A DNA stretch of 64,000 nt from Bartonella apihabitans (GTDB lineage: Bacteria > Pseudomonadota > Alphaproteobacteria > Rhizobiales > Rhizobiaceae). Positions within the stretch are counted from its first letter, which is position 1. Each line of letters opens with the position of its first letter. Positions 8,841 to 22,089 of this stretch are shown piece by piece. Under the pieces are notes generated by a model. The model was not told the origin of the DNA. It was given only the letters and a program-made list of their open reading frames with translations, and did no database searches. The stretch covers positions 1,426,001 to 1,490,000 of the forward strand of contig NZ_CP132387.1 of assembly GCF_030758755.1 (NCBI RefSeq), in the 5' to 3' direction. The position numbers were made by a program, and so were the translations under genes.

Positions 8841-9947
8841 ATGGAACATTTTGCCGATTTAGACAGCGCTTTGCCACCTTTGAAAGACCCACAATTTTTA
8901 ACCGAATTTGTGGCCTTGATGGTTTTAAAACGCGATGTTTTTTCGGAAACGCGGGTTGGCTATTTTGCTGATGATCCGCATAAACGCGTTATCCGCCGCA
9001 TTGTTACGGCTGCGCCAAAATGGTCTCGCCCGCTTGCCTGGATATTGGCAAGAAGAGAAATACGGGCATTGAAGAAAGTGCGCGGGCTTGACGGTGTGCC
9101 ACAGCTTATTGCGGTTGATAAAGACGGGCTTTACCGCTCGTGGAGTGAAGGAACGCCATTGCATCTGGCGCGCCCGAACAAACCCGAATTTTATTTGAGT
9201 GCATTCAAAATACTTCGTAATTTGCGCCGCATGGGCATTACCCATAACGATCTTGCAAAGCCGCAAAACTGGCTGATGACAAGTGACGGGAAAGCTTCGA
9301 TCATCGATTTCCAGTTGGCAAGTGTGCATAAACGCCGCGGTGCTCTCTATCGCTATTTTGCCTATGAAGATTTCCGCCATCTCATAAAACAAAAAAGAAG
9401 TTTTGCACCAGAATTACTGACACCGACAGAAAAGCGGATATTGAAAAACCGCTCCTGGCCGTCACGTCTCTGGTTGGCGACAGGAAAACGTGTCTATAAT
9501 TTTATTACCAAAGACATGTTCAAATGGTCGGATGGTGACGGAACAGGTGACCGCGTCCAACATCAGGAACCGGTCATTCGTAATCTTTTGAAAGATAATC
9601 CGGATATTGGCGATATTGCCATCGCAACCTATTCGCTTCCGGCGAAGGGTGTCGGGCTTTATGTTTTTGTCGAATCCGACAAACTTGACGAAAAAGCTGT
9701 TCGCGACCTTCTGAAAGGCCAGAAAATCGAGTCTCTACAGGTTGTGCATCAATTGCCCAAGCGCAAAGACGGCTCCATTCGTGATGACATTATAAAACTC
9801 GTTGCCATGAACGAACTCAATGATCTTGTTGCCTTGATCAGGCGGGAACCGGATTTGAAACCGGTTGTTGCGCCAATCATAGACAACCGGAAAAATTTGA
9901 CCGACCGGCGTGTCTATCAATATGAAGCGCAGCGCAAAAAAAAGTGA
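8841..9947 (+). CDS. Kinase-like protein with a C-terminal extension resembling the acyl-CoA synthetase tail
   Basis: A 368-residue cytoplasmic protein. Residues about 95-200 look like a small eukaryotic-type or RIO-like kinase: the catalytic loop GITHNDLAKPQNWLM (HxD...N) is followed by ASIIDFQLAS, where DFQ replaces DFG. The glycine-rich loop is not obvious. From about residue 250, ATYSLPAKGVGLYVFVESDK and LQVVHQLPKRKDGSIRDDII resemble the C-terminal subdomain of AMP-binding acyl-CoA synthetases, including the PK...G loop. Rhizobial homologues are annotated as serine/threonine kinases. Substrate and activity are unknown; sugar or lipid phosphorylation (KdkA-like) is an alternative. It starts after a 290-base gap holding an FNR-like palindrome. 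Confidence 0.7.
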   Translation: MEHFADLDSALPPLKDPQFLTEFVALMVLKRDVFSETRVGYFADDPHKRVIRRIVTAAPKWSRPLAWILARREIRALKKVRGLDGVPQLIAVDKDGLYRSWSEGTPLHLARPNKPEFYLSAFKILRNLRRMGITHNDLAKPQNWLMTSDGKASIIDFQLASVHKRRGALYRYFAYEDFRHLIKQKRSFAPELLTPTEKRILKNRSWPSRLWLATGKRVYNFITKDMFKWSDGDGTGDRVQHQEPVIRNLLKDNPDIGDIAIATYSLPAKGVGLYVFVESDKLDEKAVRDLLKGQKIESLQVVHQLPKRKDGSIRDDIIKLVAMNELNDLVALIRREPDLKPVVAPIIDNRKNLTDRRVYQYEAQRKKK

Positions 9948-10019
9948 TTTTCCGTTCATTTTCGTGTAAAAGCGTCAAGTCTGGCCTAGCAGAAAATATC
10001 TCGAACCATTAGATTGGTG

Positions 10020-12502
10020 ATGATGACCGATTTTCCTGACGATATACCGTTTTTTGATGATGAGCCGAAAAAGCCGACGCCGCAATCTTCTGCGCACGAT
10101 GAAGCTCGTAATGGTCAAGCTAGTTTGGCAGAACGCGCCATGGCTGCGCGCCGAAATGCCGATGCTGACGCCGATTATCTTAAAAAACTCAATCCCGAAC
10201 AACGCCTTGCCGTAACAACAACGGAAGGTCCGGTTCTGGTTCTGGCCGGTGCAGGCACCGGAAAGACGCGGGTTTTGACCACACGCATTGCCCATATTTT
10301 ACGGCTTGGCCTTGCTTATCCGAGCCAGATTTTAGCGGTGACATTCACCAATAAAGCCGCGCGTGAAATGAAAAACCGTATCGGTGAACTGGTCGGCGGC
10401 GCGGTTGAAGGTATGCCGTGGCTTGGCACTTTCCACTCGATCGGCGTTAAAATTCTTCGTCGCCACGCTGAGCTTGTGGGTCTCAACAGCAATTTCACCA
10501 TTCTCGATACGGATGATGTAATAAGGCTTATCAAACAGCTCATTCAGGCTGAAGGGCTTGATGATAAAAGATGGCCCGCGCGCACTTTTGCCAATATGAT
10601 TGACGGGTGGAAAAACCATGGCCTTGCGCCTGACCAGATACCGGAAGGTGATGCCCGTTCGTTCGGCAATGGCAAAGGACGCGAGCTTTACCGTGCCTAT
10701 CAGGAACGCCTGCAAACGCTAAATGCCTGTGATTTCGGCGATTTGTTGATGCATCCCATTCATATTTTTCAGAAAAACGCCGATGTTTTGCGCGAATATC
10801 ATAAAAAATTCCGCTATATACTGGTCGACGAATATCAGGATACCAATACTGCGCAATATTTGTGGCTGAGGCTATTGGCACAGCGCCCTGCCGGACAAAC
10901 TGTCAATCTTTGCTGCGTGGGTGATGACGACCAGTCAATTTACGGCTGGCGCGGTGCCGAAATTGATAATATTTTGCGTTTTGAAAAAGACTTTCCAGGT
11001 GCCACTGTTATTCGTCTTGAACGCAATTACCGCTCGACTTCGCATATTCTGGGGGCTGCGTCCTATCTCATCGCCCATAATGAAGGCCGGTTGGGCAAAA
11101 CGCTTTTTACCGATAGCAAAACGGAAAATGACCAGAAGGTCAAAGTCCATGCTGCCTGGGATTCGGAAGAAGAAGCGCGCGCCATTGGCGAGGAAATCGA
11201 GCAATTACAACATCACGGTCTTGCCTTGAACGACATTGCCATTCTGGTTCGCGCCTCCTTCCAGATGCGTGAATTTGAAGACCGGTTTGTCACATTAGGG
11301 CTTAATTATCGCGTTATCGGTGGCCCGCGTTTTTATGAGCGGCAGGAAATTCGCGATGCTCTCGCCTATTTCCGTGTTGTTACCCAACCCTCCGACGATC
11401 TCGCATTCGAGCGTATTATCAACACGCCCAAACGCGGCCTTGGCGAAGCGACCGTTCGTCAAATTCATGATACCGCCCGCGCCCGCAACGAGCCTATGCT
11501 CAAAGCCTCTCAGGAAATGGTGGAAACCGACGAATTGAAGCCCAAGGCCAGAAGTTCTTTGAGAAAACTTGTCGAAGATTTTCGCCGTTGGCAGAATATG
11601 CTTGATAATACTCCCCATACAGAGCTTGCAGAAATCATTCTGGATGAATTGGGTTATACCGCCATGTGGCAGGCCGATCGTTCAGCCGAAGCACCGGGCG
11701 CCTTGAAAACCTGAAAGAACTTATCCATTCCATGGAAGATTTTGAAAGTTTGAGAAGTTTCCTTGAACATGTCTCTTTGGTCATGGATACCGAAAAGAAC
11801 GAAGATATGGATGCGGTCAACATCATGACGCTGCATTCGGCCAAGGGACTGGAATTCAACACCGTATTTTTGCCCGGTTGGGAAGAAGGGCTGTTTCCCC
11901 ATCAACGTTCGCTTGATGAAGGCGGGCGCGCGGGGCTCGAAGAAGAGCGGCGCCTCGCCTATGTCGGGCTTACCCGTGCAAAGGAAAACCTGCATATATG
12001 GTTTGTTTCGAACCGGCGCATTCACGGGTTATGGCAATCAACCATTCCGTCGCGTTTTCTTGATGAACTGCCCAATGAACATGTTGAAGTTGCAGAAGTA
12101 GAAACATCCTATGGCGGTTATGGGCAATCGCGCTTTGACCGACAGGAGCCATTCCAGAACAATTATTCAACACCTGGCTGGCAAAGAGCCAAAAAGAACG
12201 CGACAGACGCAACCCGCACCAATTGGGGTAACCGCTCGGGCGCTAATGTGGAACGCATCGGTTATGGGGAAGTCGATTCCGGCTATGGTGCGGGACGGGC
12301 AGCGCGTTCGAAAACCATAGAAGGCGAACTTATCGCCAAATCTGTTTCCGACAAACCGTCCGAATTCAGCGTGGGCGACAGGGTTTTCCATATCAAATTC
12401 GGAAATGGCAATGTCGCAGCAATTGACGGAAACAAACTCACCATTGCTTTTGATAAAGCAGGCGAAAAACGCGTGCTCGACAGTTTTGTCAAAAAAGTCT
12501 GA
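10020..12502 (+). CDS. uvrD: UvrD/PcrA-type ATP-dependent DNA helicase, with one frameshift
   Basis: Superfamily 1A 3'-5' helicase acting in nucleotide excision and mismatch repair. The first frame (to 11714) has Walker A GAGTGKTRVLTTRIAHIL, FTNKAAREMKNRI, DEYQDTN and DDDQSIYGWRGAE. The second frame (to 12502) has TLHSAKGLEFNTVFLPGWEE, YVGLTRAKENL and a C-terminal Tudor-like segment (VGDRVFHIKFGNGNV). The frames join at GGGC, 11696-11699: one extra G restores APGRLENLKELIHSMEDFES, giving about 827 residues, normal for rhizobial UvrD. Every helicase motif is intact, so a base-calling error is more likely than decay. Start is one of two adjacent ATGs (10020 or 10023). Confidence 0.9.
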
Positions 12503-12558
12503 GCATTTTTTACCCATCCACGATCGTCCGGTTTTACTGAAGCTTCAATAAAGTCAAA

Positions 12559-12597
12559 AAAGGCAGAAAATAAATCAATTTTCTGCCTTTTATTTTA
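12559..12597. terminator. Bidirectional intrinsic terminator between uvrD and poxB
   Basis: AGGCAGAAAAT and ATTTTCTGCCT form a stem around a short AAATCA loop, flanked by A-rich sequence on the left and T-rich on the right. It can terminate both of the convergent genes. Confidence 0.85.
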
Positions 12598-12614
12598 TCA
12601 AATCGTTCAAGCGA

Positions 12615-14330
12615 TTATTTGATGAAATTGTGAATGAGGAGATCGGTTACATCTTTCACACGTCCCTGCATAATCGCCTTGGTACCATAAAGCGCCATTC
12701 CGGAAACTTCACCGGCCGTTACCTTTGGCGGCATAACCAGTTCATATCCGCTGGTTTTGACATCAAGAAGTGCCGGACCTTTGGCACTCAAAAAGGCTTT
12801 GACTGCGCCTTCAAGTTCTTCCGGCTTGTCAACTTTCCAACCTTTAATGCCAATCAATTCGGCAAGTTTTGCAAAATCCGGATTTTGTAAGTCGGTGTAG
12901 TGATCAACCAGTCCTTCGACCTTTTGTTCAAGTTCAACGAAGTTGAGTGAAGAATTGTTGAAAACCACAATCTTGATATCAACCTTCTCCTGAACAACAG
13001 TCAAAAGTTCACCCATCAACATGGCAAGGCCGCCATCGCCCGAAAGCGAGATAACTTGTCTGTCTTTATAGGCTTTTTTAAAGCCGATAGCCTGCGGCAA
13101 AGCATTTGCCATAGTTCCATGGGAAAGGCTTGCAAGGGTTCTTCTCTTGCCATTTGTTTTGAAATGGCGGAGCAACCAGACCATTGGCGAACCGCAGTCA
13201 CCTGTAACCAGCGCATCATCATCGGCATATTGATTGATAAGCGATACGAGATATTGCGGATGAATAATCGATTTTGAAACAGCGGTTTCCTTCGCTTCGG
13301 CTTTTTCGGCTTCGGCTTTGGTTTTCAGACACTGGTCGAGAAAACCGGTATCTTTTTTTTCGTCAACATATTTTAGAAGTGCTGCCGCTGTCGATTTGAC
13401 ATCCCCGATCAACCCCATATTGACCGGATGACGACGGCCCAGATGGGTTCCATCCTCATCTACCTGAATAATCGTGGCTTTGTCCGGATAAAATTGCGTA
13501 TAAGCAAAATCGGTACCAAGCAGAAGCAAAGTATCGCAATGTTCAACCATGTCAAAACCGGGCTTTCCGCCCAACATGCCGTTCATTCCCATATTATACG
13601 GGTTGTCATATTCGATGAAATCTTTCGATTTTGATGAATGCCCGATTGGTGCTTTCAATTTGGCAGCCAAAGCAACCACCTCGTCATGAGCACCTTTGAC
13701 ACCCGAACCGACATAGATTGCAACTTTTTTGCCCTTGTTCAAATGCGATGCAACTTGTTCAAGTTCGCTATCGGATGGGCGAATAACGGGATTCGGCCGA
13801 TGAACGCTATATTGCGTGACATGGCTTACCGTTTGCATGGAAACATTAACCGGCAGAACAATGACAGCAACACCTCTTTTTGTCAGTGCTGCCTGACATG
13901 CTTCGACGGTTATACGTTGGGCTTCCTCCGGGTTCAAAATTTGCTCGCAAAATACCGAGCAATGTGAATAAAGTGCGGGAAAATCAACTTCCTGCGGCCA
14001 TTCACTGCCGATAACTTCGGTTGAAAGCTGGCTTGCTATGGCCACAACCGGAGCGCGATTGCGATTTGATTCATAAATTCCGTTAATAAGATGCAAGCTC
14101 CCCGGCTCGCACGAGCCTGCGCATGCACTCAATTCGCCAGTCAAATAAGCTTCTCCTCCTGCTGCCAAAGCAGCAGCTTCTTCGTGGCGTGTATGGACCC
14201 ACTCGATTTTCGAGCGATATATCGCATCGGTGATATAGTTAAGTGTATCACCGACAATGCCGTAACAATGTTTCACACCTGCGTTTTGCAGTGTTTCCAC
14301 GATAATCTCGCCAACACGTTTAGAAGACAT
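12615..14330 (-). CDS. poxB: Pyruvate dehydrogenase (quinone), PoxB type
   Basis: Peripheral membrane flavoenzyme that decarboxylates pyruvate to acetate and CO2 and passes electrons to ubiquinone. The 571-residue protein has the three-domain thiamine diphosphate fold: an N-terminal domain with the catalytic glutamate in HTRHEEAAALAAGGEAYLTG and CAGSCEPGSLHLINGIYES; a central FAD-type domain with YDNPYNMGMNGMLG; and a C-terminal TPP domain with the motif GDGGLAMLMG...NN. The end, GTKAIMQGRVKDVTDLL, resembles the PoxB lipid-binding tail rather than acetolactate synthase. Ribosome site AAAGGAAA precedes the ATG. It is monocistronic between a terminator and the acetyltransferase gene. Other TPP oxidases remain possible but less likely. 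Confidence 0.85.
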   Translation of the reverse strand: MSSKRVGEIIVETLQNAGVKHCYGIVGDTLNYITDAIYRSKIEWVHTRHEEAAALAAGGEAYLTGELSACAGSCEPGSLHLINGIYESNRNRAPVVAIASQLSTEVIGSEWPQEVDFPALYSHCSVFCEQILNPEEAQRITVEACQAALTKRGVAVIVLPVNVSMQTVSHVTQYSVHRPNPVIRPSDSELEQVASHLNKGKKVAIYVGSGVKGAHDEVVALAAKLKAPIGHSSKSKDFIEYDNPYNMGMNGMLGGKPGFDMVEHCDTLLLLGTDFAYTQFYPDKATIIQVDEDGTHLGRRHPVNMGLIGDVKSTAAALLKYVDEKKDTGFLDQCLKTKAEAEKAEAKETAVSKSIIHPQYLVSLINQYADDDALVTGDCGSPMVWLLRHFKTNGKRRTLASLSHGTMANALPQAIGFKKAYKDRQVISLSGDGGLAMLMGELLTVVQEKVDIKIVVFNNSSLNFVELEQKVEGLVDHYTDLQNPDFAKLAELIGIKGWKVDKPEELEGAVKAFLSAKGPALLDVKTSGYELVMPPKVTAGEVSGMALYGTKAIMQGRVKDVTDLLIHNFIK

Positions 14331-14438
14331 TCACAATTTCCTTTCAAAATTGAGATACGTTGTAATTATTGAAGTAAACAACGAGAAATTGAAAATAAAT
14401 TCCTTGTCAATCACGCGTCTTTGATAATGGTTCTGTTC

Positions 14439-15080
14439 TCAGACCAGCTTTTTCCACTTTGCAATAAATTCTTCGGCCGAGAGTTGTTGCATATCGGGTA
14501 TTGCTTCATAAAGTGTGTTCAGCGGCCAATTCCACCAGCTAAGGTCGAGAAGCGCCTGAATAATGTAGTCGGGAAATCTCATTCTTATTCGCTTTGCCGG
14601 AACGCCGCCGACAATCTCGTAAGGAATGACATCTTTGGTAACAACCGCATTGGCACCGATCACCGCACCATGGCCGATGGTAATTCCCGGCATCACCACC
14701 GCCCCATGGCCGATCCAGACATCATGCCCCACTGTCACGCGTTTATTATGCCGCCTTTCACGAAAAGCGCTATCAAGTGTCATGAAACGAAAATATTCAT
14801 TCGGACGGTAAGTCATTTTATGCATGCTTACCCGTTCCATCGGATGTTCGAGAGCATTAAGCCGGACATTCGAAGCAATAGAACAAAAACGGCCGACATC
14901 GGTATATATTGCTTCGCCATTGCGCTCGAAATAGCTGAAATCTCCAACCGTCACATCACGTAAGAGAACCCGTTCGCCGATTTCGGAAAAACGGCCAAGT
15001 TTACAACCGTGGAGTTTGGCTGTTGAATGGATGCGCGGTTCACTATCTTGAAAGCGTTGATCTGTTGGCGATATGCTCAT
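14439..15080 (-). CDS. Hexapeptide-repeat acetyltransferase (left-handed beta-helix)
   Basis: A 213-residue transferase of the LbetaH superfamily. Repeats with the [LIV]-G-x4 rhythm run through KLHGCKLGRFSEIGERVLLR and VTVGHDVWIGHGAVVMPGIT, ending IVGGVPAKRIRMRF and a helical cap (DLSWWNWPLNTLYEAIPDM). This arrangement most resembles the transferase found in phosphonate-utilisation loci (TIGR03308 type) and chloramphenicol/streptogramin-type xenobiotic acetyltransferases. No phn genes are nearby, so the substrate is open. I chose the ATG at 15080, where conservation seems to begin; the open frame extends 19 codons further upstream. Probably cytoplasmic and trimeric. Confidence 0.75.
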   Translation of the reverse strand: MSISPTDQRFQDSEPRIHSTAKLHGCKLGRFSEIGERVLLRDVTVGDFSYFERNGEAIYTDVGRFCSIASNVRLNALEHPMERVSMHKMTYRPNEYFRFMTLDSAFRERRHNKRVTVGHDVWIGHGAVVMPGITIGHGAVIGANAVVTKDVIPYEIVGGVPAKRIRMRFPDYIIQALLDLSWWNWPLNTLYEAIPDMQQLSAEEFIAKWKKLV

Positions 15081-15292
15081 GATAATCCGGTATATTGAAT
15101 ACTGCGTTACCATAAAACGCATAGACTGGAAGTGCAATCCCGACTATTCGCCCCAAGCTTTCCGACAATTATTATTTAAATTCCGCTTTTCATTGCAGTA
15201 TCGTTTTCATACCGATATATTTTGAAATATCATCTTCAGGGGTCACACCAGTGGCTTTTATGACGGCGCATCAAGCTCAAGGGATTTTGGCA

Positions 15293-15898
15293 ATGACGAG
15301 TGAAACCAAAAGTACTGTTTCAAGTGTTTTTTACATTATTTTATTGGTTGCGGTTTTTATGGCCTTTATATTTGGTTGGCAAACCTTCGTCAGTCCGCCA
15401 CTGGGTGAGGATTTCAGTCTTACCGATTCCAATGGAAAAACGGTGACGCAGGTAGAACTTCGCGAAAAGCCGTCGGCGATATTTTTCGGTTACACAATGT
15501 GTCCGGATATTTGCCCGACAACATTGATGAGTATGACCAATTGGATCAAAGAATTGGGGCCGGATGCGGATAAAATCAATATCTGGTTTATCACCGTGGA
15601 TCCCGAACGGGATACTCCGGAAGTTCTCCATGATTATTTATCCAATTTTACCGATAAGGTTATCGGTATAAGTGGCGATCCTGCAAAAGTTCATAAACTG
15701 GTATCATCTTTCAACATTGCAGCCGAAAAGGTTCCGGGTGAGAATGGCGATTATACTTACGACCACACAGCGGCAATTCTTCTCACCAAAAAAGGCGGCC
15801 AATTTGCCGGCGTAATCCCTTATAGCGTGGAAGAAAACAGAAATGAATTGAAAGACCAGATTGCTATAGAGCGTCTCAAGAGTCTGGCAAAACAATAA
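15293..15898 (+). CDS. SCO1/SenC family protein
   Basis: Membrane-anchored thioredoxin-fold copper protein needed for building the CuA centre of cytochrome c oxidase or for thiol redox in the periplasm. The 201-residue protein has one N-terminal membrane segment ([17 protein letters not shown]), the copper-binding pair in [24 protein letters not shown] and the conserved histidine in YDHTAAILL. The start at 15293 follows AAGGGA by a normal spacing; an in-frame ATG 14 codons upstream lacks such support. prmA starts 20 bases downstream, so the two are likely cotranscribed. Confidence 0.9.
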   Translation: MTSETKSTVSSVFYIILLVAVFMAFIFGWQTFVSPPLGEDFSLTDSNGKTVTQVELREKPSAIFFGYTMCPDICPTTLMSMTNWIKELGPDADKINIWFITVDPERDTPEVLHDYLSNFTDKVIGISGDPAKVHKLVSSFNIAAEKVPGENGDYTYDHTAAILLTKKGGQFAGVIPYSVEENRNELKDQIAIERLKSLAKQ

Positions 15899-15918
15899 AA
15901 GACATAAGGACAAAAATT

Positions 15919-16785
15919 TTGGGACAGATCCGCCTACATTATAAATCGCCGAAACGCGAAGCCGAAAAACAATATGAACTTCTCGATCACGCCTTCGAGG
16001 ATGATGCCTTCCCCCTTGCGATAACCGAAATAGATGAAGCCAATGGAATCTATGAAGTTTCCCTCTATGTGGATGAAGCGCAAAAGAATTCGGTACTTCC
16101 CCGCTTTGCACAAGTTTTGGGCGTCAATGAAAACAAGATAGAAATAGAAATACTTCCGGATATTGACTGGGTAAGCCATAGTCTTGAAGGACTTAATCCT
16201 GTTCGCGCGGGGCGTTTCTTCGTTCATGGCAGCCATGACCGCGACAAGGTGAAACCGGGTGATCTTGCAATCGAAATCGATGCCGGTCAGGCTTTTGGTA
16301 CCGGCCACCATGGAACGACAGTCGGCTGCCTTGAACTTATCGCCGACGTTATGGAACATGAAAAACCGCAAAATGCGCTTGATCTTGGAACGGGGAGCGG
16401 AATTCTGGCAATCGGTATTGCTTTGATCAAACCGATCAGAATTCTGGCAACCGATATTGACCCGATTGCAATCAAAGTTGCGAAAGAAAATTTTGCTCTA
16501 AACGGCGTGGCGAAAACAATAACAGCCATCACAGCTACCGGTCTTGATGATGAAGAGATTAAAAAGCGCAGCCCCTTTGATCTCATTGTTGCAAATATTC
16601 TCGCCAATCCCTTGATTGAACTTGCGCCACAAATGGTTCCTGCGCTTAAAAAAGGTGGTTCCATTGTGCTTTCAGGCATTCTGGAAGAGCAGCATGACCG
16701 CGTGGTCAAGGCCTTCGAGGCGGAAGGCGCGAAATACATCAAAACCTTGCATCATGAAGGCTGGGTTGCCATTCATCTAAAATAG
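15919..16785 (+). CDS. prmA: Ribosomal protein L11 methyltransferase
   Basis: AdoMet-dependent enzyme that trimethylates ribosomal protein L11. The 288-residue protein has an N-terminal substrate-recognition domain (residues about 1-100) and a C-terminal class I methyltransferase domain with [17 protein letters not shown], the AdoMet loop [14 protein letters not shown] and the catalytic-site motif [14 protein letters not shown]. The start is a TTG at 15919, supported by AAGGA at 15906-15910; no ATG exists near the conserved N-terminus. It follows the SCO gene closely. Identification is secure. Confidence 0.95.
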   Translation: MGQIRLHYKSPKREAEKQYELLDHAFEDDAFPLAITEIDEANGIYEVSLYVDEAQKNSVLPRFAQVLGVNENKIEIEILPDIDWVSHSLEGLNPVRAGRFFVHGSHDRDKVKPGDLAIEIDAGQAFGTGHHGTTVGCLELIADVMEHEKPQNALDLGTGSGILAIGIALIKPIRILATDIDPIAIKVAKENFALNGVAKTITAITATGLDDEEIKKRSPFDLIVANILANPLIELAPQMVPALKKGGSIVLSGILEEQHDRVVKAFEAEGAKYIKTLHHEGWVAIHLK

Positions 16786-16901
16786 GGCAAGCATCAAATC
16801 AAATGTCCGTTAGGCCATTTGACAAAAAATAACAGGTGTTAGAATTGCCGATCATGGAGTGAGCAATTCTTGACACTTCAAAACAATCAGAGGCTTAATT
16901 T

Positions 16902-18730
16902 ATGTTTCAATCATTTGAAATTGCAACAAATCCCGATAATGCAAAGTCCCGTGTTTCGGCGTTACGTAAGGAAATGGAAAAACTCGGGCTTGATGGTTAT
17001 CTGGTGCCAAGAGCGGACGAGCATCAGGGGGAATATGTGCCTCCCCATGCGCAGCGACTGCAATGGCTCACCGGTTTTACCGGCTCGGCCGGCGTTGCAC
17101 TGATTTTGAAAGATAAAGCGGTTATTTTCGTTGACGGGCGCTACACTTTACAGGTGCGCAACCAGACAGACGGAAAAATATTCACTTATGCCGACCTCAT
17201 TTCCTGCCCACCTTCCCTTTGGCTTGAACAAAATACCAAAGGTTTGAATATCGGCTTTGATCCCTGGCTTCATACTGTCAATGGTGTCAAGGCATTGAAA
17301 AAAGCTGTTGAGGAAAAGGCACATGGAAAACTTGTCGGCACGGACAAAAATCTCGTCGATCTCATCTGGTCCGACCAGCCGGAACCGCCGCTGACGCCGG
17401 TCACGATCCAGCCTCTTGATTATGCCGGTGTTTCTGCCGATAAAAAGCTTGAATTGATGGCAGAAAGCTTGAAAAAAGACGGTTGTGATCTCGTTCTATT
17501 GACCGACCCCTCGTCAATTGCATGGGTTTTCAATATACGCGGCAATGACGTTTCCAACACACCTTTTTCCTTGTCTTTTGCTATTCTTCGCGCAAAAGGC
17601 CGGCCATCTTTATTTATCGACCAGCGCAAGCTTGGAGAAAATGAAAAGAAATATCTTGCCCGTTATGTCGACATTTTCGAGCCTTCCTCATTGATACCGG
17701 AAGTTATCAAAGAAGCCGCGAAAAAATCCTGTTTTTCACTTGACGGGCAACTTTCCGCCGAGAAATTGCGTCAGGTGATTGTCGATCATGGCGGCACAAT
17801 TAAAGATTTGCGCGATCCGGCACGTTTGCCGCGTGCAATCAAGAACGAGGCGGAGCTTAAAGGAAGCCGTCAGGCTCATGCGCGCGATGGCGTGGCTCTC
17901 TGCCGCTTTTTCTCGTGGCTTTCAAGACAGAAACCCGCCACAGTGGACGAAATTTCGGCAGCGACGAAACTTGAAAGCTTCCGTGCCGACACTGCCTTGA
18001 AGATGGGTTCAAAACTCGAAGACCTGTCATTTGATACAATTTCGGGAAGTGGTAGTGATGGAGCAATTATCCATTATCGGGTGAACACTGCAACTAACCG
18101 GCCACTTAATGAAGGCGAGCTTTATCTCGTCGATTCCGGTGCGCAATATCGTGATGGTACAACCGATGTCACCCGCACTGTTGCAATCGGACATGCAGGT
18201 GGGCAAGAAAAACGGTGTTTCACACTCGTTCTTAAAGGTATGATCGACCTTTCCTCGGCACGTTTTCCGAAAGGAACACGTGGGCACGAACCTTGATGTT
18301 CTGGCGCGCATCGCTTTGTGGAAAGCCGGACTGGATTTTGCCCATGGCACGGGACACGGCGTCGGCTCCTATCTTGCAGTTCATGAAGGGCCGCAAACCA
18401 TTTCAAAACGTGGCGGACAAGAACTTTTGACCGGAATGATTGTTTCCAATGAACCCGGCTATTATCGCGAAGGTGCATTCGGCATCCGCATTGAAAACCT
18501 GCTTGTTGTCAAACCGACCGAACCTGTCAAGGGTGGCGATATTGATATGCTCGGTTTCAGAGACTCTCACTCTCTGCCCGATCGACCGTAACCTTATTGC
18601 CGTTGATATGCTGACGAATGAGGAACGCGAATGGCTAAACGCCTATCATGCCCGCGTGATGAAAGAAAATGCTCCGCACCTTGATGAGGTTGATCGCAAA
18701 TGGCTTGAGACAGCAACGCAACCGCTTTAA
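16902..18730 (+). CDS. pepP: Aminopeptidase P family metallopeptidase (M24B), with two frameshifts
   Basis: Cytoplasmic Xaa-Pro aminopeptidase removing N-terminal residues before proline. It is a long, three-domain form of about 608 residues: two creatinase-like N-terminal domains and a C-terminal pita-bread catalytic domain. Metal ligands are visible in YLVDSGAQYRDGTTDVTRT (two Asp), FAHGTGHGVGSYLAVHEGP (His), and NEPGYYREGAFGIRIEN (Glu). The frame changes at 18282-18284 (one G too many in CGTGGGCAC) and at about 18558-18562 (one extra base in TTTCAGAGAC). Removing both restores a continuous ending ETLTLCPIDRNLI...ATQPL. Both are insertions, unlike most other breaks here. The gene symbol is used loosely. 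Confidence 0.87.
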
Positions 18731-18746
18731 AGAACAAGACAAAGAA

Positions 18747-18779
18747 AAACGCGAAAGATTTCTCTTTCGCGTTTTTTTT
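18747..18779. terminator. Intrinsic terminator after pepP
   Basis: AAACGCGAAAGA (18747-18758) pairs with TCTTTCGCGTTT (18761-18772), followed by a run of T residues. It lies between convergent pepP and the DMT transporter gene. Confidence 0.9.
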
Positions 18780-18804
18780 AAGCAGAAGCTTTGCTTTTAT
18801 CTTA

Positions 18805-19726
18805 TCATTTCACAACGATTTTTGCGGCCTTTACCTGTTCGCGGAAGAACACAAACAAACCGCTTCCCACCACCAGAGCAGCTCCAACGAGTGTCAATAT
18901 ATCCGGCATATCACCAAAGACGATATAGCCGATGATCACCGACCATACGAGCTGCAAATAGTTAAACGGCTGAACTACAGTAAGAGGTACAAGGCTCAAT
19001 GCTTTGATCATCAAAAAATGCCCGACAACCGAGGTAAAGCATAAAGCCACAAGTATCCATACATAGTGGCTATCCATATGAACCCAGAAGAACGGAAGCC
19101 CCAGATTTATAACCACGAGGCCGACAAGCCCGACATAGAAAAACGAGGTTTGTGGCTTATCAATGCCGCCAACAAGGCGGGTCAAAGCCATGTAAAGGGC
19201 GAAAAACAATGCTGCAACGAGTGCCCAGATTGCGCCTACCGACAACACACCGCTTCCCGGTCGCAGCATAATCAGGATACCGATAAAACCGATGACCAGC
19301 GCACTCACTCTTCTCCAGCCAACTTTTTCCTTCAATAGAAATACCGCTATGACCGTACCGAAAAGTGGATAGGACTGGAAAATGGATGTCGCTTCGGCAA
19401 GTCCCATGACACGAAAAGCCAAAGCGATGGCAATGAGTTCCAGAAGAAGCAACAAACCACGCAAACATTGGATAATCGGGCGCTTGCTTTTGATATTGGC
19501 GATAAGGCCGCCACTTGCCGTTTTGGCCATATAGACACCGGCAAGGAAAAAGACCCAATAGCGAACCATAACAATAAAAGTCGCCGGATAGTTATGAACC
19601 AGCGTTTTGGTCATGGCATCCTGACAGGCAAAAATAACCGTTGCAGCGAGTGCAAGGCTAATTCCCAAAAAGTAACGAGGCTCTGCCGATGGCGGCATTT
19701 TTGCGTGAAATTCCGGTGGCGCTGCT

Positions 19727-19734
<8 letters not shown>
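18805..19734 (-). CDS. DMT-superfamily (EamA) transporter
   Basis: A 309-residue inner-membrane protein with ten predicted spans and two EamA repeats. It starts [20 protein letters not shown], with the repeat-end glycine/proline patterns seen in [13 protein letters not shown] and [15 protein letters not shown]. Members export amino acids, nucleobases or other metabolites; the substrate is unknown. The ATG at 19734 overlaps the ligA stop (ATGCGTAA), with a GAGG ribosome site inside ligA, so it is probably translated by coupling to ligA. A conserved ligA-DMT pairing gives no functional clue. Confidence 0.87.
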
Positions 19735-21903
<2,169 letters not shown>

Positions 21904-22089
21904 TTAAAAGTGAGCCTGACAATATGATCGTTATCTGTTTTCTATTCTGTGAAAACAAACATTGAATATGGCTCATTTTTAATAAGTGACCATATGTTTA
22001 GCTGATAAAACAGGAAAGAACCACAGCCAAGCGCCGGTCAGACACTTTTATTTTATAATTCACAACTCTGCTTTTAAATGCTGTTTTTG

